Shown piece by piece: positions 1 through 11,213 of a DNA stretch of 64,000 nucleotides (its first letter is position 1; every line of letters begins with the position of its first letter). The DNA comes from Gordius sp. MW1. Lineage: Eukaryota; Nematomorpha; Gordioida; Gordea; Gordiidae. The notes below the pieces were generated by a model. That model was not told where the DNA came from and did not search any database. It worked only from the letters and a program-made list of their open reading frames with translations. The stretch covers positions 6,866,501 through 6,930,500 of the forward strand of contig OZ038529.1 of NCBI GenBank assembly GCA_964036665.1, read 5' to 3'. Position numbers and translations under genes: made by a program.

Positions 1-235
1 ACTTTGCATAAATAAAAAAATTACTGAGCAAGATTTGAATAAAAAACTGAACATATGAATTTTATACTGAACAAATAATTATATTACTGAACATTAAATT
101 ATTAATTGAGCATTTAATTATTCTACTGAGCATTTGTTTATTCTACTGGGCATTTGAATATTCTACTGAGCAAAAAATGAATTAAGTACTGAGCACAATA
201 TTTGTTCTCCTTTTCATATATACCAAAAATTGTAA
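1..235. repeat. Degenerate short tandem repeat
   Basis: The first 200 bases repeat a 20-30 base unit built on ACTGAGCATTT, for example at about 79, 125, 146 and 165. Copies vary in spacing and carry ACTGAACA or ATTGAGCA variants. No ORF is present. It lies directly left of the family A repeat and could be its outer edge or an unrelated minisatellite cut by the window start. Confidence 0.6.
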
Positions 236-236
236 A

Positions 237-2226
237 GAGTTAAAAATTAATGAATTGACTTAAAAATGTTGATGACAAGTTACATTATATTGTTAGCATT
301 GATACTACAAAGATTCTATATACTTGACTTTTATTGAAAGCTTGCCTTTTCTCTTTATTTGTTATTTAAATGACACATTGCATAAATAGTGTTTACAACA
401 AAATTAAGTTCTGTATTTCCTAATTTAGTAAAGAAGAGATTATAAGGACTGCTGAGGATATTTTGTCTTTACTTTGTAATTAAAAGGGATTTTCATGCAA
501 TAGTCCCCTATACTAAAAAAATATAATAATGAAGTGAGTAAATTCAAAATTTTTATAAATTTTTAAAAATCATGAATCAGAATATAAAGATTTTGTGTAA
601 GAAATCATTCATTTATCTTATATATAAAAATGAAACTATGTATGTATATATATAAATATATATGCCGCCAACAATTTTGGAGAACTACCGGACCGATTTG
701 GCTCAAAATTTCACAGTTTATTCCCCAAACTCCGGAGCATGTTTTAAGATTTGTTCGAGATAAATCGGTCCAGTTTCGAGAACGGTTTAGTGCCTGATTC
801 TCACTTTTGTAAAAACTACCAAATCGATTTAGCTCAAAATTTCACAGTTTATTCCTGACACTCCGGAGCATGTTTTAAGATTTGTTCGAGCCAAATCGGT
901 CCATTAGTTTTCGAGAACGGTTAACGGAGACAACATAAAATTTATCAATTAAACCTGAAATAAATAAAATTTCTTTCATTCTTGGATAATTTTAATTCTT
1001 TTTTCCATGGCTTAAAAGGTAATTATGAGATTGTATATATATTTTTTAAAAAGATTTCTAACGTCAGTTTTTTATATGTTCAAACTTCATTTTCAATTTT
1101 CAGTTAAAGTTACATACTATGAAACATCGATCTTAGCTTTCCCTGGTACATTATCGCGTCTAAACCTAACAAGGGGCTTCGAGAATGTAAAAGCTACAAG
1201 TTTAAAAGTTTCTAGAATAAATATATTCTCTACACTTGATTGATTAGCGTTAAAATTAATAAGTTTTACAATACCCAATTAATATAATTGAAAATATTTC
1301 TAATTATCAAATATGAAAATAACGTTAAAAGGCCTTTAATCAAGGTAAATTTTTTTAAATCCCGATAACAGGTCACCTTGCATGCTGGTCAAAATATTTT
1401 TAATGAATTTTGTAGTTCTAAAGATGAAGTCTTAATATTATTGCATGTTGATTTGTTTATTTTTTTGTTTAAAGAATTTTTAAGGTTAATATACAAATGC
1501 CAAAGCGAAAAAGAAATTTTTTTAAATCCCGATCAGGGATTTGATTTAGTTAAGTATATTAACACATTATTTAATTATGTTTAATTATGTTGTTATCAAT
1601 ATAATAATTTTAAATTTATATTTTGGAAATTGCTGGCCGGCATTCCATTTTTTATTTAAAATTATAAGATCCTGACTCGAAATTAGAAGATGTTATAAAA
1701 TACATAACTAACGAATGTACATATAGCAAAACAACGTTTGCCGGGTCAGCTAGTATTCTGATGAGGTCGACTATGATTAAGCACTAACTAAACGAATTAA
1801 TAATAAACCACGTTGCAAGCATTATTTTTATTAAATTTATGTCTATTATAAAAAGCTTGGTCTGGTGCAGAGCCTAATAAATAGTGTTGTAAAAAGACCT
1901 GGGTTGGTCGACCTTTGGGTCACTAAGATTAATGATCGACTCTGATCTGTTTTTCAAATTTCGACTAAGCCTAGAGGTCGACCAAACATAAACAGACCAA
2001 AAAACGTTTGGTTTGTTTATGAGTTGATTAAAATCAAAGGTCGACTAAATAAAACCTAGATCTTTTTACAACACAATTATTAATACTATAGATGGGTAAA
2101 CAGCTGATAATTAAGGGTACAGGTCGTCATCTTCCTGCATAAATTAACAATCTTAACGCGACAAATTATTTAATTTAAAAACCTAAAAAAGCTTAAACGA
2201 TATTGTAAAACTTAGTTAAAAAATTC
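237..2226. repeat. Dispersed repeat family A, copy 1 (split by a Helitron)
   Basis: Bases 237-615 and 1754-2226 align along their length with 24166-25240. Shared landmarks include GGACTGCTGAGGATATTTTG, GCTTGGTCTGGTGCAGAGCC and the end motif GATGGGTAAACAGCTGATAA. The two copies are separated by about 24 kb and differ by scattered substitutions. Copy 1 holds the Helitron; copy 2 holds a small MITE absent from copy 1. No coding capacity is convincing in either copy. It may be a non-autonomous transposon or a segmental duplication; its outer ends are not clear. Confidence 0.8.
616..1753 (+). mobile_element. Non-autonomous Helitron, exact ends
   Basis: The element starts with TC followed by TTATATATAAAAATG and ends with GTTTGCCGGGTCAGCTAG, the TC...CTAG termini known for Helitrons. 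It sits between host A (615) and T (1754) with no target duplication, as expected for this class. The related sequence at 24610-24650 reads straight across the same site without the element, which fixes both borders. Inside, a unit with GACCGATTTGGCTCAAAATT and a reverse-like GATAAATCGGTCC is duplicated (about 684-790 and 815-920). A stretch near 1088-1130 resembles the FPVKL...Y region of Helitron helicase, which suggests a deletion derivative of an autonomous element. No Rep or helicase ORF is intact. Confidence 0.88.
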
Positions 2227-2229
2227 AGA

Positions 2230-3060
2230 TGTCTATTTACCAATTTTTCCCCACCTCGACTATCTAGTGCTGCTTTTAATTCATATTCTTCATAGGCATA
2301 ACTTAGTTTAGCTATCGGATCCTTCCTCTAGGTAGATTCTGAAGACCCTGCATCGTTCAAATGTGCACCAAGGATGGGCATAAACCTCGGATCTGCCGAA
2401 TTCCTTTTTAGAATTTCACAGTTCTTCTCTTTTTCGGGACTATTTTTATCCACTATGTCATTTCTCTTGCCGTTACAATTAATTGAATGTTTTGAAGTGG
2501 TGTCAACGATCAGTTCTTTCCCGGATCGGTTGCTGAGAGCAGCATTTAACTTCATCAAATCGCGAATTCTCTCATAATACTTCTTCCTACTTTCCTTTCC
2601 GTTTTCATTTTCAATCTCCTGATCCTTCGACCTCACCAATATTGTTCCTGGCTTCCTACCATCGTAATTTCTTTTCAGAATGCTAGTTACACCCACATTA
2701 TCACTCTTATCAGCAGTTTGGTAGAGTGTAACATCTTTCATAATATCCACATTTGGTTCAAAATTATCATTATATGAAGTAATGTCACATTCGTCGTAAT
2801 TGGTTGCCATTCGATTATAGTCACGCTCCCGATTCTCATCCGCGACTAGAGTTGTGTAGCTTGCTATATTTTTTATAAAGTTTCTTCTTATTTTAGGTAG
2901 TCTACATCCATAGCCTTATCGACTATTGTTTCTTCTCTATCATCTTTCCTAGGGATCGTTTTAACGAGTTATCCTCATCGGATTCATCTGCTGGCTTCGA
3001 TTGCCGTCTTTCGTCATTTTTTAGAATAACCTTATCTTTTAACATCATAAATGTCATTGT
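2230..3060 (-). pseudogene. Element X, copy 1: unknown repeated coding sequence
   Basis: A 160-codon reading frame (2810 to 2328) encodes a charged, asparagine-rich, probably disordered protein containing LKRNYDGRKPGT and KYYERIRDLMKLNAALSNR. I do not recognise the family. The same protein is encoded, differently broken, at 35849-36069 and 43274-44180, so this is a multicopy element. The frame continues past its TAG stop into RKDPIAKLSYAYEEYELKA; copy 2 has CAG at that codon, so the stop here is secondary. Upstream coding seen in copy 2 is frameshifted here and ends near 3052. Conservation of amino-acid sequence between diverged copies shows it was once translated. It could be part of a transposon polyprotein or a repeatedly duplicated host gene. 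Confidence 0.6.
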
Positions 3061-3529
3061 TTAAAGTCGGTGTATTTGAATTGATAGCGTAGGTAGAGGG
3101 AAATGGAACGCGATATTTCGGGCTATAAAAGCCCATCGTCAGGGGAAAAAATAATACAAATAAAAAAGGAGAGATGAAGGCTCATGAGCCTTCATTTCTC
3201 CTTTACCAAATTTGTAATTTCTATTGCTTTTATCTATCAACGTGTTTATGTTCCCACTTTACTTCATTTTTATTTCTGTGACTTCATCTTCACCCTTTTC
3301 CCCCCTGATGATGAGCTAATAGCTCGGAATATCCCTTTCCATTTCCCTCTACCTACTTTACCAACAAACTAGAAATCTGCACTGGCTTTTATTATAAATT
3401 AACGGGGCAAGCCCGGACGGGCTTAACAATTAATGAAACGGATCCGGGCGGCCCTGATATTTTCTTAACGAGATTGAGCGGGCCTGACGTTTTGTAAATT
3501 GAACGGGCCAGAAATTATCACACAGTAAC
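3061..3529. other. Intergenic; GCCCG-rich patch
   Basis: No gene seen. Bases 3400-3500 hold repeated GGGC/CCGG-rich words (GGGCAAGCCCGGACGGGC) resembling subterminal repeats of the hAT-like elements at 11.2, 16.7 and 32.4 kb. A short hairpin-like pair, GGGAAATGGAACGCGATATT and AATATCCCTTTCCATTTCCC, flanks 3098-3350 and may mark a small MITE. Confidence 0.4.
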
Positions 3530-4500
3530 TACAAATAAAGGGTAATGTGAAATTTCAAGGATTAAATTAAAATCTTTTACAGATGGCGCTAATCTAATAC
3601 AACATTTGCATTTATAATAGTGAAAAAAGATATTATTGATTTGAAATTGAACTTATACTGATTTTTAAATACTATATTTTTTAATTTTTTTTAAATTTAA
3701 ATAATTGATAATTAATAAATACTAAAAGTTTTATTTAACGACAACGAGTATCAACAAGTGAACGAAAATATAATATAATGGTGCGCTCGTATATATTAAT
3801 AATCTTTTAAATTCGAAACATTTTCTCGTTATCGAATTGGGAACTCAAATTTTTTTATATCACTTGTAGAGGGGGGTGATCATTATTATTTTTCATTTTA
3901 TTTATTTTTAAACTTACGTTTTTTACGAGGCCAGTTTTCTCCGGCAAAAAGCAATAAAAATCGTTTTAACTATTTATATCTCAAAGGCACTAAAATCGTG
4001 AATCAGCAAAAATAGGAGTAAACATTACGCGTATGTGTGTGAGGGGGGGGGATCGTATATATAAATTATATATTTTTTATTATAAATCAGTATGCGTGAT
4101 TGGTAAATAATAATATGTGGGGGAAGAGATAACACACACGTAAGGGTGTGGGGGTGACGATACCACAATAATTAATAAATATATTTAAAAAAATGCTTCG
4201 CAACTGTATTTCTGTCACAATATTTTGATATAAAAACTATACCTATGTATGCAAACCACAAGGACCTGACCCAACCGAAAGGATGGGGCTTAGAATTCCT
4301 TCCACCTAAGGTTTTGTGCTAGAGTAAAATTAGGTCAAGATTTTAGGTTGAGGGTTTGAAAAAACCTTAGGTGTTTGAAAAACTTAAGCCTAACATGGGT
4401 TTAGGTTCAGGTATTTTAAAATCCCGAGGGTTTAAAAAAACCTTAACTCAAAACCGGGGCAAGGTTTTGGGAAATCCCCGGCTTTTCTTACACTAGTCTT
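3530..4500. repeat. Dispersed repeat family B, copy 1
   Basis: The left part (ATGGCGCTAATC and following, about 3583-3690) and the right part (TTTGATATAAAAACTA onward, about 4222-4500) match 52865-53265 in the same order. Copy 1 carries about 530 extra bases between them. The right part is full of CCTAAGGTTTT/AAAACCTTAGG words in both orientations, a subterminal-repeat pattern common in hAT elements. No ORF. The extra segment contains GT-rich low-complexity DNA (TGTGTGTGAGGGGGGG). Confidence 0.65.
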
Positions 4501-5164
4501 GAATTCGTAAGTAACGATAACGATAATTCTCAACTTATTGCGCGCATATCATAATGTAACAGTTTTAAACGAATTTGAATCATTTTTCTAACTATATTGT
4601 TCAACCATCGGTTTATTTCGAAAGAGGGGGGACCTGACCTAAAAGAACAAAAAAAAATTAAACGGTTACTTTAATTAACTATAAGAAAATTTATAAATAT
4701 TTATGCGAGGTATATTTTTAAGGTCTGTTTTTACAATGAAAGATAAAAGGAAAAGAAGAAGGGAACCTTAATCCTTGTATCTAAAGTGTAAAATTTTGTC
4801 AAGGCTACACCTCGATAAACATTTGTGTTTCTATAAAAAATTTACTTTCAATTTCTTCCTAACCAAAGGTTTTACTATAACAAGATACATGCATCAAATT
4901 TATTTTTAATAATTATTATTTTAGAAATTACAAAAATAAAAGTGACCTCGGCTGTAACTAATCCCAATTTTCTCTATGTTAGGGAACGCTAATAAGCCTA
5001 TCATAGTAATGTAAAATTTGAGATGCGAAATATCTGTTAGGTTTCGCTAGCAAATAAGGGAATTCGCAGATTAATGCTGTAATTATAGGTTTTTTAATAT
5101 TATAAACCAAAATTAAGATGGTGAAAATCTTATGTTTTTAAAGTTTCCCTTTTTATCCTTTGTC
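4501..5164. other. AT-rich intergenic, nothing recognised
   Basis: Very AT-rich sequence with no ORF of note, no matching repeat elsewhere in the window and no RNA gene that I can see. Confidence 0.5.
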
Positions 5165-5790
5165 TAAATTCACGTCCCTCCCCGACTAATAAAGAATTTA
5201 TGTCGTGGGTTTGTTTTGATTAATTTCTTCCATCTTGACCGGTGAGAGCCCTATCGTGATACTGCCCGTCTATATAAATTTTTCTTTCTTTCGATGGAAT
5301 CCCTAACCGATTGATCCCACCACCATAGTTCCCTATTCATAGCTTTGCTTCCTTTAGTCTATCCTAGAACACGAATCGCTGTTTTCTTTATGTCCTTAAG
5401 TAGCCTCTCCCAATCGTCATCTACGTCCCTTTGCAACTTCCTTGCATCCAAGAGTGAGGAGGCTTTTTGATGGTATTCTTGTTCGTCGACCTATCCTTTA
5501 GCCTTTCACATCGAATTTGAGGTTCATAGTCCTTTCTTCTTTCGGGAAATACTCTTCTGTAAAGATCCATAACAAGGGGACGATGTTGCTTGGCGATTTC
5601 TTCTCCCGGTATTACTTTGCAATCCTTGATACTCCATAAGTTTTTCGCCGTATAAGCAAATAGTCAATTTGACTAAAATGCTTCCCACTGCTATAGGTCA
5701 CAATTTTATTGATCTCGAGATAGCTTTCAATAAAGGCTCTATGCCGTTGCTATGGGAAAGCCTGCGTTACAATGGTTTGTTTAAATATAT
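5165..5790 (-). pseudogene. LINE endonuclease domain remnant
   Basis: Read on the minus strand with several frameshifts, this gives TYSSGKHFSQIDYLLIRR, then VIPGEEIAKQHRPLVMDL, then NRELWWWDQSVRDSI. These correspond to the end of the apurinic-like endonuclease domain and the linker to reverse transcriptase in RTE/CR1-type LINEs (SQIDY is the conserved catalytic-region motif). Many stops interrupt it. The RT part of a LINE lies immediately to the right but on the plus strand, so the two halves are inverted relative to each other. Confidence 0.75.
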
Positions 5791-5879
5791 AAAGTAAATA
5801 GAGGACATGTATAACCTAAAACTTATAGGACATCTTGTCACACATTATGCCTAAATTTTACATTGCATTAATGTTAGGC

Positions 5880-6450
5880 ATTGAGTCCATTGCTCTTTCA
5901 ACAATGATGAATTGGATAAATAAGGACCTGAAATGGGAATTGCCTTGAACAACGCTTCGCCGATGATATAGTGATATGCTTAACCATGAATGTTAAATTG
6001 GCAACGCGAATAAAAATTTAGGTGGATCGGATTAAAAATGTTCTTTCAATAGAGAGAAAGCAGAAAATATACCTTGGAGCAGAAAAATTAAAACAAAGAA
6101 TCATATCTGTTGTTTAAACAATAAAAAGGAATTCAAATATCATTAAGGGTGCAATTTGACCAGGGTGTTGAAAGCTAGAATATGGCAAGAATGAAACACA
6201 TATTGGTTAAAATGCATGGTATGTGCTATGGGACCACTTGCCATTTAAATTGAAAAGAAAAAAACCTGATTCACTGTGATGTATGGACCAGAGACATGTG
6301 CAAGTGAGGAGAAAGAAGCGAAAAGTTTGGCTAAAATGAAAACGCGTAAGGTGAGATAGATCTTGGGGATAAGCATGATGGACCATATAAGAAATCAAGA
6401 TGTAAGGGAGAAATAGGACTAAAATTATATTTACGTGTGGTTCCTAAATA
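5880..6450 (+). pseudogene. LINE reverse transcriptase remnant
   Basis: RFADDIVI at about 5950-5980 is the catalytic FADD box of LINE reverse transcriptases. It is followed by decayed fingers/thumb sequence and then MYGPETCASEEKEAKSLAKM and ILGISMMDHIRNQDVREK at about 6275-6400, the C-terminal region typical of LINE polyproteins (usually YGSETW...K.LA...R..RWILGI). Frameshifts and stops are frequent. The end of the same kind of protein occurs at 17833-18115. With the inverted endonuclease half at 5165-5790 this may be one insertion. Confidence 0.75.
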
Positions 6451-7151
6451 GATAAAGTTGGTTGTTAGTAGATAATTATGGTGTGACCTTCTGGAAAGAC
6501 AGGAGTAAAGTAACTTGACACAGAAGTTAATTGAAAGAGAGCTAAGTGACATGGAAACCTAAAATCGAGTTGAGATGAAAAGATATAAGGTGTGGAGAAA
6601 TTAAATTAAGGATGTGACCACCAAGTGTGATCGGGAACAAGAGGGAAGTTTTTTATAAAACGTTTAACTTTACACCTTTAGAGGGAACCTTTGTGTAATA
6701 TAAATTATGGTGTCTGCCAAAAGAGGTTCAATGGTGCTTTAGCACCAAATCATCAAATCTGCTGTATAAAAAGTTGTCTATTTTTTAAGAAATTTATTAC
6801 GGATTTAATTAAGAGCTTTAGGGAAAAGAATATTCAGCCTTAATAATACAAAACAAACACAATTGATTCATCAGGGTTTAGACACTCTGCGAATTTCTTA
6901 AATACAACAAAAATTTTCGCTCTCCACTATCCTCTAGGCAAAACGCCGCTTATGTTAACCTTTGTTTTAATTAAAAATCTAAGAAAATATCTTATCTTAT
7001 AAAATGCTAGAGTACTTTTGAAATAATCAAAATCTTAAAACAATTAGTTGACACAAATTGCTTGTTATGTTTAAGGACATATATAATACAAATATGTTTA
7101 AACAAATAGTGCATTTAATAGAAAGAAAAACAAGAGTTGTATTTAGCTTAC
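6451..7151. other. Intergenic, decayed
   Basis: The left 200 bases may be eroded LINE 3' sequence. The rest holds no ORF or repeat I can identify. I looked here on the minus strand for the remaining squalene epoxidase exons (NADPH/FAD-binding GDAYNMRHPLTG region) and found nothing resembling them. Confidence 0.5.
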
Positions 7152-7772
7152 TTTTCATAATGATCACTTGCGTGACGCAACTTTGATAAAAATCTGCCAT
7201 GATGAAATGCTAAAGCAATTTGTTGAATTCCTTTTTCATTTGAATTATTTATGTATGGGAGCAATATTTTTGAATCGAATCGATGACTTGTAATAAAATA
7301 GCCCTGATTCTATGGCGTCAATGTTTTTGTACGTTTCTATTTAAAATTGGAATATAATAAAAGTTTAAATGCAGTGAAAGGCAAAAAAGTACCACTTAAG
7401 TCTAATCTATTGAGGCAATTGATTCCACCTGGTTGCAAAACCTCTCCAGCAAGAGTATTGGAATACCCAAAATTTTTATCAATTAGTATAACCTTCATTC
7501 CTTCTTTAGCTACATTCATTTTAATAAAATTTATTTATTAATAAAAGTTTCCTATAATTAAGTAAATCTAATTTTGAACGCTTATAAATAAATCAATATA
7601 AATATCTAATTGCTTTACCTAAAGATGCTGCTAGAGCAGATCCTCCTACACCACTTCCGACCACTATAATATCGGCATCTTTTTTATCATTATAAAAATT
7701 GACTTCTTGAATGAGATATTTTGTTTGTTTTCTCTTTTTATCGTTTAAAGATCGCACATTCAGATATTTAGT
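7152..7772 (-). pseudogene. SQLE: Squalene epoxidase, 5' part, truncated and frameshifted
   Basis: Squalene monooxygenase is an ER-membrane FAD enzyme that converts squalene to 2,3-oxidosqualene in sterol synthesis. Three exons are visible. Exon 1 (7772-7619) ends in DADIIVVGSGVGGSALAAS, the dinucleotide-binding GxGxxG motif. Exon 2 (7509-7393) continues AKEGMKVILIDKNF and GEVLQPGGINCLNRLDLS, including the family's QPGG. Exon 3 (7336-7152) holds ETYKNIDAIE and then, in another frame, GYFITSHRF and AFHHGRFLSKLRHAS. Introns are GT-AG: 7618-7510 (109 bp) and 7392-7337 (56 bp). The frame changes inside exon 3 near 7305-7312, and no downstream exon is found although the family is roughly 450-570 residues. 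No start ATG is in exon 1, so an upstream exon is missing or outside view. It is probably an unprocessed pseudogene; a sequencing error plus distant exons is the alternative. Confidence 0.85.
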
Positions 7773-9360
7773 CTATGTATTAAGGGTTCATTGTTATATA
7801 AACTCTTACGTAAATCAAATCCTATAGTAACTTATTGAATCACAAATTCGGCTGTTAATATATCAAAAGCCAAGTTGACAAAGCTTAGTTACTGCAAAAG
7901 AATGTGTGCTACTAACCAACTTTGTTAGAAATATACCAGTGGTTACATTAAAATTTATATTTTTTTTTTAAATCCCGTTGCAAACATGTATCACTTGCAA
8001 TTTATGACATCATATCTTGAGCAAATAAATACTTTCTCTAGAAGAAACTCTTGTAGTAATTCCTCTAATAAAAAGGGAGACGTTAAAGTTTTTAAAAACG
8101 CTATTTTGCCCTCATTTTAATATAACCAAAAAGGTTCTGCCATTATTTTTTTGCATATAGAGGTTGCTAGGAACATCAAAATTTTAACAAAGCTTAGACT
8201 ATTGAAATATAAGCTCACATACAAAAGATGCTTTTATTGAGGGTAACACCTCGACAGTATAACCAAGCCGGCAAACTATGGGCAAACTGGACCACCTAAA
8301 GAAAACCCAATTTTTTTTATTAACATACATAACACAACAAAAGGGCTACATTATAATTACCAACATGAAATAAAGGTAGTAGTTTTTAAAGTAAGCTTTT
8401 GAAATAATTAATTAACCTAAAAAATTTGTGACTCATCCTTACACCCATCAGTCAATAACGTGTGGCGTTAGTATCATAATACATTTAGGAAGGATGCTAA
8501 AAAATGTATGGAGCTAGGGCATTATGGACCTATAAAAATGGGCTGTCCACTAAATGGCTGGGCCGAGTCGAGACAGACTGAACAACAATGTTTAATTTAT
8601 ATTGGAACCTAAATAAGTACATTTTTCCATCACAAAATCTATAGAAATTTTAAACAAAGTTGGGTTAACGGCAGATTATGTGATATTAGTTTAAGAGTAT
8701 ATATTTATATCCCTCCACGGACCTCCCAAAACCCTATCCAAGCCGGCCCAAGAGGGTTTGTGGCCTTGCTCGACAAGAATTATAATTTAGTCGTAGCTTG
8801 GGTTTGGCCTGATGTACCAGCTCGACCCGAGATCCAAGCTCGGCTCAGGGCAACTATATACAGACTATATATATTCGTAAAGCATATATGATATAGCTAT
8901 AAAAATCCAGGCCTTCCTACAGGTCTATAATCAATTTTTGTCAAAATTATAACTTTCATTTTAATATTTCTATATATATCATATAGGTAGCTATTTAAAC
9001 TTTAAGCAATATATTAAGATATCAAGGCAATAATTCACAAATTCACATAGTCTATTAATGGTAAACCGTAAATTTTGATACTTTAAACTTAATTTTAGGG
9101 TAAAAAAATTTGTTCATTAAGTCGTTGCAAGATTTATTCTTATTTAAAATTAAAGTTGCTAACAATAACCAAATTTTTTAATATCTTAAAAAAGATTGAG
9201 CTCTGGCTCGAGGCAAAATAAAATTAGTTTAAAAAGATAATCCGGAATAAGCCTTTTATGTGATAATAATAGATTACATCTACTCAATTTTGATTGAGAT
9301 CCAACACGTAAATTAATTTTTTAAAGTTAACATTTAGTTTCATTATCAGAGTCGAATAAC
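7773..9360. other. Intergenic with a GC-rich repeat patch
   Basis: No gene found. Bases 8540-8870 contain words such as GGCTGGGCCGAGTCGAG, AGCCGGCCCAAGAGGG and CTCGACCCGAGATCCAAGC in an otherwise AT-rich setting, which look like subterminal repeats of a hAT-like element whose ends I could not match. The remainder is AT-rich and featureless. Confidence 0.4.
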
Positions 9361-9600
9361 ATTCCATGGCATTTCGAAACCAGCAATTAAAATGGCTTTT
9401 TAATTTGTGCATTTAGGAATTCCTCTTATACGGAATGAGGAACAACGCCTCATAGATGAACGTTTTTCTGGCCTTGACTTTGTGCACGCTTATATCAATG
9501 ACCCTATCGCTTGCTGCACAAAACATTAAAACAATCTACATCTTTCAATAAATCTTCATCGGCATTGAAAATGTAAAATTTTTATTAACTTTCGTCTAAA
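9361..9600 (+). pseudogene. Gypsy reverse transcriptase remnant
   Basis: A short decayed segment reads RFSGLDFVHAYINDPIA at about 9460-9510, close to the GLDF.(Y/F)AYLDDILIAS catalytic box of CsRn1-type Ty3/Gypsy RT. MAFRNQQ just upstream recalls the preceding [10 protein letters not shown]. Downstream VKFLL may be the remains of the K(C)xF box. The catalytic YxDD reads YIND. No LTRs are visible nearby. Confidence 0.5.
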
Positions 9601-11213
9601 CATTACAGGGGCATTACATCGTATAAAATGATCGCAAACTTTCATATATTGAAGTTCAATTTATATAGAGGTTTAAAAATAAATATTACAGCTAGTTGCA
9701 CTATTTTAAAGATTAATATTTGTTTTTTAATACCACACTCCCACGTTACATTTCAAAAAGAAAATGAATTTGAATTTAACTAAGGTCGCTTAGAGAGCCG
9801 TTTATGGGATATAATTTACGATAACAATTAAGCAGGCATTAGTTAATAAATTTTCGAAAAAGTTTTAAAGGTTAACGAATAAAAACGTATATCATAGACT
9901 ATGAAAATCGAACTATTGTATTGTATACGAACTCTAATTTTAATAAGTAATTGAGTTTTGAGCGAGAACACATAATTTGGAATATAACTACTAACGTTTA
10001 ATCCAAGTTTTGCCCATCATTTAAAAAATGCTTTTACTATGACAAATTTTATATTTATGAATAATAGGGGGTTGTAATGACATATTATTTAGTAAGAATT
10101 TATGGCCTAATGATAGACTCAAGACATTTCAATAGTGGCGATATTATGTTTTGTTTACAAGCGTATAATTAAACAACTAAACAATAGTTATTTACAAAAT
10201 TAAGGAATTGAGTCAATTAGAACTGCACGATGAAATATGCTATTAATTCATAAAAAGATTTGCCTAAATTTATTAAATGTCGTCAGTAGATATATGTGTT
10301 TAAAAATAAGTTTGAAATTTAAATGTAATATATATATTAAATTATTATTTGATTCATATTTAAATTGTTTACTTGTATGAAAAGGCATAATTTTACTATA
10401 ACCCATAGAGTAAATAGAAAAATCACATAAAAGGATAGTCATTTAAGAAATGTTAAATTAAATACAATGTTAAGCCATTGAGAAGAATTTGCTTATAAAT
10501 TAATACTCATTACACCAAATTAATGGTCTTTTTAATATTTTATGTAGGCGTAGTTGATAGTTGAGAGTTAACCATAATTCACCTAAATAGATGTGAATCA
10601 ATTTTGGCAAAGTTGTTATTAGCGATAAACAGATTTTTTAAAGAAATGTTTAATCGGCCTTGGTATTTAACTTTCGACGGTACGGCCTATATAGCGCCTG
10701 AAACCTTCATTACAATTTGTTTTGCTTCTAGCTATCAAAAGATAGCCAGAAAATAGTATATACTATGACCCACGTAATTTATATCACGGAATAACGATTT
10801 GAAACTATATGAAAACAATTTATCCTTGCATAGATTTAAGAAGATAAAATTAGCATAAACTTAAACATTTCACCAATGTCTATAAGGATATTAATCATTA
10901 GTAAGTCTCGTACACCTACAAGACAAGAATTTATACAAAGCTACTTAAAGCTTTGTGGGCCTAGATAGATTATTTATCTAAGAGGGTGGGACAAAACTGG
11001 GAAATGATTTAAAAATGTGAGGGCTCTAATTTTATTATTTAATTAGGATTATGTTGAATATAATAAAATGTATGGAAAAGTCGGGGGCAGCCACCCATAG
11101 CTACTCTTATCACGATCGGGCTTGACAAGTGTATTTTGATAAATGCTCTTTAATTTCAATTTATTAAATGGCTCATTTGCAAAACCATATATTTTAAATT
11201 AATATGATCTATT
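9601..11213. other. AT-rich intergenic, nothing recognised
   Basis: About 1.6 kb at very high A+T without a supported gene. Short open frames here lack any family resemblance. No repeat shared with the rest of the window was noticed. Confidence 0.5.

Noticed and set aside
1025-1584. Two 68-72 codon frames inside the Helitron
   Set aside because: Only a short stretch recalls Helitron helicase; the frames themselves are not intact genes.
10248-10442. 64-codon minus-strand frame
   Set aside because: Composition is that of AT-rich chance sequence and no family resemblance is visible.
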